Under the pieces are notes generated by a model that saw only the letters and a list, made by a program, of their open reading frames with translations, searched no databases and had not been told where the DNA came from. Shown here one piece after another: positions 37,401 through 52,400 of a stretch of 64,000 nucleotides of DNA (its first letter is position 1; each line of letters begins with the position of its first letter). The translations under genes and the position numbers were made by a program. Source of the DNA: Ptiloglossa arizonensis (taxonomy: Eukaryota; Arthropoda; Insecta; Hymenoptera; Colletidae); NCBI RefSeq assembly GCF_051014685.1, contig NW_027478597.1:248001-312000 (forward strand). The letters run 5' to 3'.

Positions 37401-40400
37401 CCTGTTGCGTCTTTAAGTAGAAACTCGCCCGATTACAAAGGTATGTGTATTTTTTCCCTAGGCCATTCTGGTTACGCGTTTGGAGAAGCAGAAGTGCGAT
37501 AACTTTGTTGTCTTCTTAACCATTTCTTGGCTTCAAACTCCCATATCTCGCGAACGGATTGACCTAACCAAAAAATTCCTAGTGCATCTGAAAGTAGAAA
37601 CACCCCAGATTACAACGGTATGTGTATTTTTTCCCTAGGCCATTCTGGTTAAGCGTTTGGATCAGCAGAATAGCGAAAAATGTTTTGCCTTCTCTACCAT
37701 TTCTTGGCTTCAAACTCCCATATCTCCGAACGGATTGACATAACCCAAAAGTTCCTATTGCATCTGAAAGTAGAAACTCGCCCGATTACAAAGGTATGTG
37801 TATTTTTTCCCTAGGACATTCTGGTTAAGCGTTTTGAGCAGCCGAATCGCGAAAAATTTGTTGCCTTCTCAACCATTTCTTGGCTTCGAACTCCCATATC
37901 TCGCGAACGGATTGACCTAATCCAAAAATTCCTATTGCATCTGAAAGTAGAAACTCGCCCGATTACAACGGTATGTGTATTTTTTCCCTAGGCCATTCTG
38001 GTTACGCGTTTGGAGCAGCAGAAGTGCGAAAACTTTGTTGTCTTCTTAACCATTTCTTGGCTTCAAACTCCCATATCTCGTGAACGGATTGACCTAACCC
38101 AAAAATTCCTGTTACGTGTGAAAGTAGAAACTCGCCCGAATACAACGGTATGTGTATTTTTTCCCTAGCCCATTCTGGTTAAGCGTTTGGAGCAGCAGAA
38201 TTGCGAAAAATTTGTTGTCTTCTCAACCATTTCTTAGCTTCAAAGTCCCATATCTCGCGAACGGATTGACCAAACACAAAAATTCCTGCTGCGTGTGAAA
38301 GTAGAAACACGCCCGATTACAACGGTGTGCGTATTTTTTCCCCAGGCCATTCTGGTTAAGCGTTTGGAGCAGCAGAATTGCGAAAAATTTTTTGCCTTCT
38401 CAACCATTCCTTGTCTTCAAACTCCCATATCTCGCGAACGGATTGACCTAACCCAAAAATTCCTATTGTAACTGAAAGTGGAATCTCGCCCGATTACAAC
38501 GGTATGTGTATTTTTTCCCTAGGCCACACTGGGTAACCATTTGAAGCAGCAGAATTGCGAAAAAATGTTTGCCGTCTCAACCATTTCTTAGCTTCAAAGT
38601 CCCATATCTCGCGAACGGATTGACCTAACCCATAAATTCCTATTGTAACTGAAAGTGGAAACTCGCCCGATTACAACGGTGTGTGTATTCTTTCCCAAGG
38701 CCATTCTGGTTAAGCGTTTGGAGCAGCAGAATTGCGAAAAATTTTTTGCCTTCTCAACCATTTCTTGGCTTCAAACTCCCATATCTCGCGAACGGATTGA
38801 CCTAACCCAAAAATTCCTGTTGCGTCTTTAAGTAGAAACACGTCCGATTACAACGGTATGTGTATTTTTTCCCTAGGCCATTCTGGTTACGCGTTTGGAG
38901 CAGCAGAAGTGCGAAAACTTTGTTGTCTTCTTAACCATTTCTTGGATTCAAACTCCCATATCTCGCGAACGGAGTGACCTAACCCAATAATTCCTGTTGC
39001 GTGTGAAAGTAGAAACTCGCCCGATTACAACGGTATGTGTATTTTGTCCCTAGGCCATTCTGGTTAAGCGTTTGGAGCAACAGAAATGCGAAAAATTTGT
39101 TGTCTTCTCAACCATTCCTTGTCTTCAAACTCCCATATCTCGCGAACGGAATGACCTAACCTAAAAATTCCTGTTGCAACTGAAAGTAGAAACTCGCCCG
39201 ATTACAACGGTATGTGTATTTTTTCCCTAGGCCATTCTGGTTACGCGTTTGGAGCAGCAGACGTGCGAAAACTTTGTTGTCTTCTTAACCATTTCTTGGC
39301 TTCAAACTCCCATATCTCGCGAACGGATTGACCTAACCCAAAAATTCCTGTTGCGTCTTTAAGTAGAAACGCGCCCGATTACAACGGTATGTGTATTTTT
39401 TCCCTAGGCCATTCTGGTTACGCGTTTGGAGCAGCAGAAGTGCGATAACTTTGTTGTCTTCTTAACCATTTCTTGGCTTCAAACTCCCATATCTCGCGAA
39501 CGGATTGACCTAACCAAAAAATTCCTAGTGCATCTGAAAGTAGAAACACCCCCGATTACAACGGTATGTGTATTTTTTCCCTAGGCCAATCTGGTTAAGC
39601 GTTTGGATCAGCAGAATAGCGAAAAATGTTTTGCCTTCTCTACCATTTCTTGGCTTCAAACTCCCATATCTCCGAACGGATTGACCTAACCCAAAAATTC
39701 CTGTTGCGTGTGAAAGTAGAAACTCGCCCGAATACAAAGGTATGGGTATTTTTTCCCTAGGACATTCTGGTTAAGCGTTTTGAGCAGCAGAATTGCGAAA
39801 AATTTGTTGCCTTCTCAACCATTTCTTGGCTTCGAACTCCCATATCTCGCGAAAGGATTGACCTTACCCAAAAATTCCTGTTGCATCTGAAAGTAGAAAC
39901 TCGCCCGATTACAACGGTATGTGTATTTTTTCCCTAGGCCATTCTGGTTAAGCGTTTGGATCAGCAGAATTGCGAAAAATGTTTTGCCTTCTCAACCATT
40001 TCTTGGCTTCAAACTCCCATATCTCGCGAACGGATTGACCTAACCCAATAACTCCTGTTGCGTGTGAAAGTAGAAACTCGCCCGATTACAACGGTATGTG
40101 TATTTTTTCCCTAGGCCATTCTGGTTAAGCGTTTGGATCAGCAGAATTGCGAAAAATGTTTTGCCTTCTCAACCATTTCTTGGCTTCAAACTCCCATATC
40201 TCGCGAACGGATTGACCTAATCCAAAAATTCCTATTGCATCTGAAAGTAGAAACTCGCCCGATTACAAAGGTGTGTGTATTTTTTCCCTAGGCCATTCTG
40301 GTTAAGCGTTTGGAGCAGCAGAATTGCGAAAAATTTTTTGCCTTCTCAACCATTTCTTGGCTTCAAAGTCCCATATCTCGCGAAAGGATTGACCTTACCC

Positions 40401-42226
40401 AAAAATTCCTGTTGCGTGTGAAAGTAGAAAATCGCCCGATTACAACGGTATGTGTATTTTTTCCCTAGGCCATTCTGGTTAAGCGTTTGGAGCAACAGAA
40501 GTGCGAAAAATTTGTTGTCTTCTCAACCAATTCTTGGCTTCAAACTCCCACATCTCCCGAACGGATTGACCTAACCCAAAAATTCCTATTGCATCTGAAA
40601 GTAGAAACTCGCCCGATTACAACGGTATGTGTATTTTTTCCCTAGGCCATTCTGGTTACGCGTTTGGAGCAGCAGACGTGCGAAAACTTTGTTGTCTTCT
40701 TAACCATTTCTTGGCTTCAAACTCCCATATCTCGCGAACGGATTGACCTAACCCAAAAATTCCTGTTGCGTCTTTAAGTAGAAACGCGCCCGATTACAAC
40801 GGTATGTGTATTTTTTCCCTAGGCCATTCTGGTTACGCGTTTGGAGCAGCAGAAGTGCGATAACTTTGTTGACTTCTTAACCATTTCTTGGCTTCAAACT
40901 CCCATATCTCGCGAACGGATTGACCTAACCAAAAAATTCCTAGTGCATCTGAAAGTAGAAACACCCCCGATTACAACGGTATGTGTATTTTTTCCCTAGG
41001 CCATTCTGGTTAAGCGTTTGGATCAGCAGAATAGCGAAAAATGTTTTGCCTTCTCTACCATTTCTTGGCTTCAAACTCCCATATCTCCGAACGGATTGAC
41101 CTAACCCAAAAATTCCTGTTGCGTGTGAAAGTAGAAACTCGCCCGATTACAAAGGTATGCGTATTTTTTCCCTAGGACATTCTGGTTAAGCGTTTTGAGC
41201 AGCAGAATTGCGAAAAATTTGTTGCCTTCTCAACCATTTCTTGGCTTCGAACTCCCATATCTCGCGAAAGGATTGACCTTACCCAAAAATTCCTGTTGCG
41301 TGTGAAAGTAGAAAATCGCCCGATTACAACGGTATGTGTATTTTTTCCCTAGGCCATTCTGGTTAAGCGTTTGGAGCAACAGAAGTGCGAAAAATTTGTT
41401 GTCTTCTCAACCAATTCTGGCTTCAAACTCCCACATCTCCCGAACGGATTGACCTAACCCAAAAATTCCTATTGCATCTGAAAGTAGAAACTCGCCCGAT
41501 TACAACGGTATGTGTATTTTTTCCCTAGGCCATTCTGGTTACGCGTTTGGAGCAGCAGAAGTGCGAAAACTTTGTTGTCTTCTTAACCATTTCTTGGCTT
41601 CAAACTCCCATATCTCGCGAACGGATTGACCTAACCCAAAAATTCCTGTTGCGTGTGAAAGTAGAAACTCGCCCGATTACAACGGTATGTGTATTTTTTC
41701 CCTAGGCCATTCTGGTTAAGCGTTTGGATCAGCAGAATTGCGAAAAATATTTTGCCTTCTCAACCATTTCTTGGCTTCAAACTCCGATATCTCGCGAACG
41801 GATTGACCTAATCCAAAAATTCCTATTGCATCTGAAAGTAGAAACTCGCCCGATTACAACGGTATGTGTATTTTTTCCCTAGGCCATTCTGGTTACGCGT
41901 TTGGAGCAGCAGAAGTGCGAAAACTTTGTTGTCTTCTTAACCATTTCTTGGCTTCAAACTCCCATATCTCGCGAACGGATTGACCAAACACAAAAATTCC
42001 TGCTGCGTGTGAAAGTAGAAACTCACCCGATTACAACGGTGGGCGTATTTTTTCCCTAGGCCATTCTGGTTAAGCGTTTGGAGCAGCAGAATTGCGAAAA
42101 ATTTTTTGCCTTCTCAACCATTCCTTGTCTTCAAACTCCCATATCTCGCGAACGGATTGACCTAACCCAAAAATTCCTATTGTAACTGAAAGTGGAATCT
42201 CGCCCGATTACAACGGTATGTGTATC
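34448..42226. repeat. Family A monomers with overlapping 8-, 11- and 13-mer duplications
   Basis: It starts with the repeat of 25,424-26,180. The allele acaccccaga is at 35,653 and 37,600 (1,947 = 11 x 177). The allele caaacacaaa is at 35,971 and 38,271 (2,300, 13 x 177 minus 1). The allele acgtgcg is at 39,261 and 40,676, and acacccccga at 39,546 and 40,961 (both 1,415, 8 x 177 minus 1). The ttacgcgtttgg subtype is frequent. Bases from about 41,520 on recur inside the later HOR near 47,890 and 50,540. All sequence is satellite. Confidence 0.83.
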
Positions 42227-45200
42227 TTTTCCCTAGGCCACACTGGTTAACCATTTGAAGCAGCAGAATTGCGAAAAATGTTTTGCCTTCTCAACCATTT
42301 CTTGGCTTCAAACTCCCATATCTCGCAAACGGATTGACCTAATCCAAAAATTCCTATTGCATCTGAAAGTAGAAACTCGCCCGATTACAAAGGTATGTGT
42401 ATTTTTTCCCTAGGCCATTCTGGTTAAGCGTTTGGAGCAGCAGAATTGCGAAAAATTTTTTGCCTTCTCAACCATTTCTTGGCTTCAAAGTCCCATATCT
42501 CGCGAAAGGATTGACCTAACCCAAAAATTCCTGTTGCGTCTGAAAGTAGAAACTCGCCCGATTACATCGGTATGTGTATTTTTTCCCTAGGCCACTCTGG
42601 TTAAGCGTTTGGAGCAGCAGAAGTGCGAAAACTTTGTTGTCTTCTTAACCATTTCTTGGCTTCAAACTCCCATATCTCGCGAACGAATTGACCTTACCCA
42701 AAAATTCCTGTTGCGTGTGAAAGTAGAATCTCGCCCGATTACAACGGTATGTGTATTTTTTCCCTAGCCCATTCTGGTTAAGCGTTTGGAGCAGCAGAAT
42801 TGTGCAAAATTTGTTGTCATCTCAACCATTTCTTAGCTTCAAGGTCCCATATCTCGCGAACGAATTGACCAAACACAAAAATTCCTGCTGCGTGTGAAAG
42901 TAGAAACTCGCCCGATTACAACGGTGTGCGTATTTTTTCCCTAGGCCATTCTGGTTAAGCGTTTGGAGCAGCAGAATTGCGAAAAATGTTTTGCCTTCTC
43001 TACCATTTCTTGGCTTCAAAGTCCCATATCTCGCGAACGGATTGACCTAACCCATAAATTCCTATTGTAACTGAAAGTGGAAACTCGCCCGATTACAACG
43101 GTGTGTGTATTCTTTCCCTAGGCCATTCTGGTTAAGCGTTTGGAGCAGCAGAATTGCGAAAAATTTTTTGCCGTCTCAACCATTTCTTGGCTTCAAACTC
43201 CCATATCTCGCGAACGGATTGACCTAACCCAAAAATTCCTGTTGCGTGTGAATGTAGAAACTCGCCCGATTACAACGGTATGTGTATTTTTTCCCTAGGC
43301 CATTCTGGTTAAGCGTTTGGAGCAGCAGAAGTGCGAAAACTTTGTTGTTTTCTTAACCATTTCTTGGCTTCAAACTCCCATATCTCGCGAACGGATTGAC
43401 CTTACCCAAAAATTCCTGTTGCGTGTGAAAGTAGAAACTCGCCCGATTACAACGGTATGTGTATTTTTTCCCTAGGCCTTTCTGGTTAAGCGTTTGGAGC
43501 AACAGAAGTGCGAAAAATTTGTTGTCTTCTCAACCAATTCTTGGCTTCAAAGTCCCACATCTCCCGAACGGATTGACCTAACCCAAGAATTCCAATTGCA
43601 TCTGAAAGTAGAAACTCGCCCGATTACAACGGTATGTGTATTTTTTCCCTACGCCATTCTGGTTAAGCGTTTCGATCAGTAGAATTGCGAAAAATGTTTT
43701 GCCTTCTCTACCATTTCTTGGCTTCAAACTCCCATATTTCGCGAACGGATTGACCTAACCCAAAAATTCCAATTGCATCTGAAAGTAGAAACTCGCCCGA
43801 TTACAACGGTATGTGTATTTTTTCCCTAGGCCACACTGGTTAACCATTTGAAGCAGCAGAATTGCGAAAAATGTTTTGCCTTCTCAACCATTTCTTGGCT
43901 TCAAACTCCCATATCTCGCAAACGGATTGACCTAATCCAAAAATTCCTATTGCATCTGAAAGTAGAAACTCGCCCGATTACAAAGGTATGTGTATTTTTT
44001 CCCTAGGCCATTCTGGTTAAGCGTTTGGAGCAGCAGAATTGCGAAAAATTTTTTGCCTTCTCAACCATTTCTTGGCTTCAAAGTCCCATATCTCGCGAAA
44101 GGATTGACCTAACCCAAAAATTCCTGTTGCGTCTGAAAGTAGAAACTCGCCCGATTACATCGGTATGTGTATTTTTTCCCTAGGCCACTCTGGTTAAGCG
44201 TTTGGAGCAGCAGAAGTGCGAAAACTTTGTTGTCTTCTTAACCATTTCTTGGCTTCAAACTCCCATATCTCGCGAACGAATTGACCTTACCCAAAAATTC
44301 CTGTTGCGTGTGAAAGTAGAATCTCGCCCGATTACAACGGTATGTGTATTTTTTCCCTAGCCCATTCTGGTTAAGCGTTTGGAGCAGCAGAATTGTGCAA
44401 AATTTGTTGTCATCTCAACCATTTCTTAGCTTCAAGGTCCCATATCTCGCGAACGAATTGACCAAACACAAAAATTCCTGCTGCGTGTGAAAGTAGAAAC
44501 TCGCCCGATTACAACGGTGTGCGTATTTTTTCCCTAGGCCATTCTGGTTAAGCGTTTGGAGCAGCAGAATTGCGAAAAATGTTTTGCCTTCTCTACCATT
44601 TCTTGGCTTCAAAGTCCCATATCTCGCGAACGGATTGACCTAACCCATAAATTCCTATTGTAACTGAAAGTGGAAACTCGCCCGATTACAACGGTGTGTG
44701 TATTCTTTCCCTAGGCCATTCTGGTTAAGCGTTTGGAGCAGCAGAATTGCGAAAAATTTTTTGCCGTCTCAACCATTTCTTGGCTTCAAACTCCCATATC
44801 TCGCGAACGGATTGACCTAACCCAAAAATTCCTGTTGCGTGTGAATGTAGAAACTCGCCCGATTACAACGGTATGTGTATTTTTTCCCTAGGCCATTCTG
44901 GTTAAGCGTTTGGAGCAGCAGAAGTGCGAAAACTTTGTTGTTTTCTTAACCATTTCTTGGCTTCAAACTCCCATATCTCGCGAACGGATTGACCTTACCC
45001 AAAAATTCCTGTTGCGTGTGAAAGTAGAAACTCGCCCGATTACAACGGTATGTGTATTTTTTCCCTAGGCCTTTCTGGTTAAGCGTTTGGAGCAACAGAA
45101 GTGCGAAAAATTTGTTGTCTTCTCAACCAATTCTTGGCTTCAAAGTCCCACATCTCCCGAACGGATTGACCTAACCCAAGAATTCCTATTGCATCTGAAA

Positions 45201-46409
45201 GTAGAAACTCGCCCGATTACAACGGTATGTGTATTTTTTCCCTACGCCATTCTGGTTAAGCGTTTCGATCAGTAGAATTGCGAAAAATGTTTTGCCTTCT
45301 CTACCATTTCTTGGCTTCAAACTCCCATATTTCGCGAACGGATTGACCTAACCCAAAAATTCCAATTGCATCTGAAAGTAGAAACTCGCCCGATTACAAC
45401 GGTATGTGTATTTTTTCCCTAGGCCACACTGGTTAACCATTTGAAGCAGCAGAATTGCGAAAAATGTTTTGCCTTCTCAACCATTTCTTGGCTTCAAACT
45501 CCCATATCTCGCAAACGGATTGACCTAATCCAAAAATTCCTATTGCATCTGAAAGTAGAAACTCGCCCGATTACAAAGGTATGTGTATTTTTTCCCTAGG
45601 CCATTCTGGTTAAGCGTTTGGAGCAGCAGAATTGCGAAAAATTTTTTGCCTTCTCAACCATTTCTTGGCTTCAAAGTCCCATATCTCGCGAAAGGATTGA
45701 CCTAACCCAAAAATTCCTGTTGCGTCTGAAAGTAGAAACTCGCCCGATTACATCGGTATGTGTATTTTTTCCCTAGGCCACTCTGGTTAAGCGTTTGGAG
45801 CAGCAGAAGTGCGAAAACTTTGTTGTCTTCTTAACCATTTCTTGGCTTCAAACTCCCATATCTCGCGAACGAATTGACCTTACCCAAAAATTCCTGTTGC
45901 GTGTGAAAGTAGAATCTCGCCCGATTACAACGGTATGTGTATTTTTTCCCTAGCCCATTCTGGTTAAGCGTTTGGAGCAGCAGAATTGTGCAAAATTTGT
46001 TGTCATCTCAACCATTTCTTAGCTTCAAGGTCCCATATCTCGCGAACGAATTGACCAAACACAAAAATTCCTGCTGCGTGTGAAAGTAGAAACTCGCCCG
46101 ATTACAACGGTGTGCGTATTTTTTCCCTAGGCCATTCTGGTTAAGCGTTTGGAGCAGCAGAATTGCGAAAAATGTTTTGCCTTCTCTACCATTTCTTGGC
46201 TTCAAAGTCCCATATCTCGCGAACGGATTGACCTAACCCATAAATTCCTATTGTAACTGAAAGTGGAAACTCGCCCGATTACAACGGTGTGTGTATTCTT
46301 TCCCTAGGCCATTCTGGTTAAGCGTTTGGAGCAGCAGAATTGCGAAAAATTTTTTGCCGTCTCAACCATTTCTTGGCTTCAAACTCCCATATCTCGCGAA
46401 CGGATTGAC
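42227..46409. repeat. 9-monomer HOR (1,593 bp), about 2.6 tandem copies
   Basis: The marker cactggttaacc occurs at 42,241, 43,834 and 45,427, spaced 1,593 = 9 x 177. Copies are 42,227-43,819, 43,820-45,412 and the partial 45,413-46,409. The only clear difference noticed between the full copies is ttccaattgc near 43,591 against ttcctattgc near 45,184. Diagnostic alleles are aaggtcccat, cgaacgaattgacc, tacatcggtatg, tgaatgtagaaac and cctacgccatt. The third copy breaks at 46,410, where gattgacctaac becomes gattgacgtaac. Confidence 0.93.
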
Positions 46410-49400
46410 GTAACCCAAAAATTCCAATTGCATCTGAAAGTAGAAACTCGCCCGATTACAACGGTATGTGTATTTTTTCCCTAGGCCACTCTGGTTAAGC
46501 GTTTGGATCAGCAGAATTGCGAAAAATTATTTGCCTTCTCAACCATTTCTTGGCTTCAAACTCCCATATCTCGCGAACGGATTGACCTAACCCAAAAATT
46601 CCTATTGCATCTGAAAGTCGTAACTCGCCCGATTACAACGGTATGTGTATTTTTTCCCTAGGCCACTCTGCTTAAGCATTTGAAGCAGCAGAATTGCGAA
46701 AAAATTTTTGCCGTCTCAACCATTTCTTAGATTCAAAGCCCCATATCTCGCGAACGGATTGACCTAACCCAAAAATTCCTATTGTAACTGAAAGTCGAAA
46801 CTCGCCCGATTACAACGGTATGTGTATTTTTTCGCTAGGCCATTCTGGTTAAGCGTTTGGAGCAGCAGAATTGCGAAAAATTTTTTGCCTTCTCAACCAT
46901 TTCTTGGCTTCAAACTCCCATATCTCGCGAACGGATTGACCTAACCCAAAAACTCCTGTTGCGTCTTTAAGTAGAAACTCGCCCGATTACAACGGTATGT
47001 GTATTTTTTCCCTAGGCCATTCTGGTTACGCGTTTGGAGCAGCAGAAGTGCGAAAACTTTGTTGTCTTCTTAACCATTTCTTGGCTTCAAACTCCCATAT
47101 CTCGCGAACGGATTGACCTAACCCAAAAATTCCTGTTGCGTGTGAAAGTAGAAACTCGCCCGATTACAACGGTATGTGTATTTTTTCCCTAGGCCATTCT
47201 GGTTAAGCGTTTGGATCAGCAGTATTGCGAAAAATGTTTTGCCTTCTCAACCATTTCTTGGCTTCAAACTCCCATATCTCGCGAACGGATTGACCTAATC
47301 CAAAAATTCCTATTGCATCTGAAAGTAGAAACTCGCCCGATCACAACGGTATGTACATTCTTTCCCTAGGCCAGTCTGGTTAAGCGTTTGGAGCAGCAGA
47401 ATTGCGAAAATTTTTTGCCTTCTCAACCATTTCTTGGCTTCAAACTTCCATATCTCGCGAACGGATTGACCTAACCAAAAAATTCCTGTGCGTGTGAAAG
47501 TAGAATCTCGCCCGATTACAACGGTATGTGTATTTTTTCCCCAGCCCATTCTGGTTAAGCTTTTGGAGCTGCAGAATTGCGAAAAATTTGTTGTCTTCTC
47601 AACCATTTCTTAGCTTCAAAGTCCCATATCTCGCGAACGGATTGACCAAATACAAAAATTCCTGCTGCGTGTGAAAGTAGAAACTCGCCCGATTACAACG
47701 GTGTGCGTGTTTTTACCCTAGGCCATTCTGGTTAAGCGTTTGGAGCAGCAGAATTGTGAAAAATTTTTTGCCTTCTCTACCATTTCTTGGCCTCAAACTC
47801 CCATATCTCGCGAACGGATTGACCTAACCCAAAAATTCCTGTTGCGTGTGAAAGTAGAAACTCGCCCGATTACAACGGTATGTGTATTTTTTCCCTAGGC
47901 CATTCTGGTTACGCGTTTGGAGCAGCAGAAGTGCGAAAACTTTGTTGTCTTCTTAACCATTTCTTGGCTTCAAACTCCCATATCTCGCGAACGGATTGAC
48001 CTAACCCAAAAATTCCTGTTGCGTGTGAAAGTAGAAACTCGCCCGATTACAACGGTATGTGTATTTTTTCCCTAGGCCATTCTGGTTAAGCGTTTGGATC
48101 AGCAGAATTGCGAAAAATATTTTGCCTTCTCAACCATTTCTTGGCTTCAAACTCCGATATCTCGCGAACGGATTGACCTAATCCAAAAATTCCTATTGCA
48201 TCTGAAAGTAGAAACTCGCCCGATTACAACGGTATGTGTATTTTTTCCCTAGGCCATTCTGGTTACGCGTTTGGAGCAGCAGAAGTGCGAAAACTTTGTT
48301 GTCTTCTTAACCATTTCTTGGCTTCAAACTCCCATATCTCGCGAACGGATTGACCAAACACAAAAATTCCTGCTGCGTGTGAAAGTAGAAACTCACCCGA
48401 TTACAACGGTGGGCGTATTTTTTCCCTAGGCCACTCTGGTTAAGCGTTTGGAGCAGCAGAAGTGCGAAAACTTTGTTGTCTTCTTAACCATTTCTTGGCT
48501 TCAAACTCCCATATCTCGCGAACGAATTGACCTTACCCAAAAATTCCTGTTGCGTGTGAAAGTAGAATCTCGCCCGATTACAACGGTATGTGTATTTTTT
48601 CCCTAGCCCATTCTGGTTAAGCGTTTGGAGCAGCAGAATTGTGCAAAATTTGTTGTCATCTCAACCATTTCTTAGCTTCAAGGTCCCATATCTCGCGAAC
48701 GAATTGACCAAACACAAAAATTCCTGCTGCGTGTGAAAGTAGAAACTCGCCCGATTACAACGGTGTGCGTATTTTTTCCCTAGGCCATTCTGGTTAAGCG
48801 TTTGGAGCAGCAGAATTGCGAAAAATGTTTTGCCTTCTCTACCATTTCTTGGCTTCAAAGTCCCATATCTCGCGAACGGATTGACCTAACCCATAAATTC
48901 CTATTGTAACTGAAAGTGGAAACTCGCCCGATTACAACGGTGTGTGTATTCTTTCCCTAGGCCATTCTGGTTAAGCGTTTGGAGCAGCAGAATTGCGAAA
49001 AATTTTTTGCCGTCTCAACCATTTCTTGGCTTCAAACTCCCATATCTCGCGAACGGATTGACGTAACCCAAAAATTCCAATTGCATCTGAAAGTAGAAAC
49101 TCGCCCGATTACAACGGTATGTGTATTTTTTCCCTAGGCCACTCTGGTTAAGCGTTTGGATCAGCAGAATTGCGAAAAATTATTTGCCTTCTCAACCATT
49201 TCTTGGCTTCAAACTCCCATATCTCGCGAACGGATTGACCTAACCCAAAAATTCCTATTGCATCTGAAAGTCGTAACTCGCCCGATTACAACGGTATGTG
49301 TATTTTTTCCCTAGGCCACTCTGCTTAAGCATTTGAAGCAGCAGAATTGCGAAAAAATTTTTGCCGTCTCAACCATTTCTTAGATTCAAAGCCCCATATC

Positions 49401-52400
49401 TCGCGAACGGATTGACCTAACCCAAAAATTCCTATTGTAACTGAAAGTCGAAACTCGCCCGATTACAACGGTATGTGTATTTTTTCGCTAGGCCATTCTG
49501 GTTAAGCGTTTGGAGCAGCAGAATTGCGAAAAATTTTTTGCCTTCTCAACCATTTCTTGGCTTCAAACTCCCATATCTCGCGAACGGATTGACCTAACCC
49601 AAAAACTCCTGTTGCGTCTTTAAGTAGAAACTCGCCCGATTACAACGGTATGTGTATTTTTTCCCTAGGCCATTCTGGTTACGCGTTTGGAGCAGCAGAA
49701 GTGCGAAAACTTTGTTGTCTTCTTAACCATTTCTTGGCTTCAAACTCCCATATCTCGCGAACGGATTGACCTAACCCAAAAATTCCTGTTGCGTGTGAAA
49801 GTAGAAACTCGCCCGATTACAACGGTATGTGTATTTTTTCCCTAGGCCATTCTGGTTAAGCGTTTGGATCAGCAGTATTGCGAAAAATGTTTTGCCTTCT
49901 CAACCATTTCTTGGCTTCAAACTCCCATATCTCGCGAACGGATTGACCTAATCCAAAAATTCCTATTGCATCTGAAAGTAGAAACTCGCCCGATCACAAC
50001 GGTATGTACATTCTTTCCCTAGGCCAGTCTGGTTAAGCGTTTGGAGCAGCAGAATTGCGAAAATTTTTTGCCTTCTCAACCATTTCTTGGCTTCAAACTT
50101 CCATATCTCGCGAACGGATTGACCTAACCAAAAAATTCCTGTGCGTGTGAAAGTAGAATCTCGCCCGATTACAACGGTATGTGTATTTTTTCCCCAGCCC
50201 ATTCTGGTTAAGCTTTTGGAGCTGCAGAATTGCGAAAAATTTGTTGTCTTCTCAACCATTTCTTAGCTTCAAAGTCCCATATCTCGCGAACGGATTGACC
50301 AAATACAAAAATTCCTGCTGCGTGTGAAAGTAGAAACTCGCCCGATTACAACGGTGTGCGTATTTTTACCCTAGGCCATTCTGGTTAAGCGTTTGGAGCA
50401 GCAGAATTGTGAAAAATTTTTTGCCTTCTCTACCATTTCTTGGCTTCAAACTCCCATATCTCGCGAACGGATTGACCTAACCCAAAAATTCCTGTTGCGT
50501 GTGAAAGTAGAAACTCGCCCGATTACAACGGTATGTGTATTTTTTCCCTAGGCCATTCTGGTTACGCGTTTGGAGCAGCAGAAGTGCGAAAACTTTGTTG
50601 TCTTCTTAACCATTTCTTGGCTTCAAACTCCCATATCTCGCGAACGGATTGACCTAACCCAAAAATTCCTGTTGCGTGTGAAAGTAGAAACTCGCCCGAT
50701 TACAACGGTATGTGTATTTTTTCCCTAGGCCATTCTGGTTAAGCGTTTGGATCAGCAGAATTGCGAAAAATATTTTGCCTTCTCAACCATTTCTTGGCTT
50801 CAAACTCCGATATCTCGCGAACGGATTGACCTAATCCAAAAATTCCTATTGCATCTGAAAGTAGAAACTCGCCCGATTACAACGGTATGTGTATTTTTTC
50901 CCTAGGCCATTCTGGTTACGCGTTTGGAGCAGCAGAAGTGCGAAAACTTTGTTGTCTTCTTAACCATTTCTTGGCTTCAAACTCCCATATCTCGCGAACG
51001 GATTGACCAAACACAAAAATTCCTGCTGCGTGTGAAAGTAGAAACTCACCCGATTACAACGGTGGGCGTATTTTTTCCCTAGGCCATTCTGGTTAAGCGT
51101 TTGGAGCAGCAGAATTGCGAAAAATTTTTTGCCTTCTCAACCATTCCTTGTCTTCAAACTCCCATATCTCGCGAACGGATTGACCTAACCCAAAAATTCC
51201 TATTGTAACTGAAAGTGGAATCTCGCCCGATTACAACGGTATGTGTATCTTTTCCCTAGGCCACACTGGTTAACCATTTGAAGCAGCAGAATTGCGAAAA
51301 ATGTTTTGCCTTCTCAACCATTTCTTGGCTTCAAACTCCCATATCTCGCAAACGGATTGACCTAATCCAAAAATTCCTATTGCATCTGAAAGTAGAAACT
51401 CGCCCGATTACAAAGGTATGTGTATTTTTTCCCTAGGCCATTCTGGTTAAGCGTTTGGAGCAGCAGAATTGCGAAAAATTTTTTGCCTTCTCAACCATTT
51501 CTTGGCTTCAAAGTCCCATATCTCGCGAAAGGATTGACCTAACCCAAAAATTCCTGTTGCGTCTGAAAGTAGAAACTCGCCCGATTACATCGGTATGTGT
51601 ATTTTTTCCCTAGGCCACTCTGGTTAAGCGTTTGGAGCAGCAGAAGTGCGAAAACTTTGTTGTCTTCTTAACCATTTCTTGGCTTCAAACTCCCATATCT
51701 CGCGAACGAATTGACCTTACCCAAAAATTCCTGTTGCGTGTGAAAGTAGAATCTCGCCCGATTACAACGGTATGTGTATTTTTTCCCTAGCCCATTCTGG
51801 TTAAGCGTTTGGAGCAGCAGAATTGTGCAAAATTTGTTGTCATCTCAACCATTTCTTAGCTTCAAGGTCCCATATCTCGCGAACGAATTGACCAAACACA
51901 AAAATTCCTGCTGCGTGTGAAAGTAGAAACTCGCCCGATTACAACGGTGTGCGTATTTTTTCCCTAGGCCATTCTGGTTAAGCGTTTGGAGCAGCAGAAT
52001 TGCGAAAAATGTTTTGCCTTCTCTACCATTTCTTGGCTTCAAAGTCCCATATCTCGCGAACGGATTGACCTAACCCATAAATTCCTATTGTAACTGAAAG
52101 TGGAAACTCGCCCGATTACAACGGTGTGTGTATTCTTTCCCTAGGCCATTCTGGTTAAGCGTTTGGAGCAGCAGAATTGCGAAAAATTTTTTGCCGTCTC
52201 AACCATTTCTTGGCTTCAAACTCCCATATCTCGCGAACGGATTGACGTAACCCAAAAATTCCAATTGCATCTGAAAGTAGAAACTCGCCCGATTACAACG
52301 GTATGTGTATTTTTTCCCTAGGCCACTCTGGTTAAGCGTTTGGATCAGCAGAATTGCGAAAAATTATTTGCCTTCTCAACCATTTCTTGGCTTCAAACTC

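Noticed and set aside
47310..47606. Minus-strand ORFs of 61-98 residues recurring at 42,822, 44,415, 46,008, 47,310, 48,661, 49,963, 51,845 and 53,217
   Set aside because: Their spacings (1,593, 2,653, 3,184) are the HOR periods. They are copies of one accidental frame, not a gene family.
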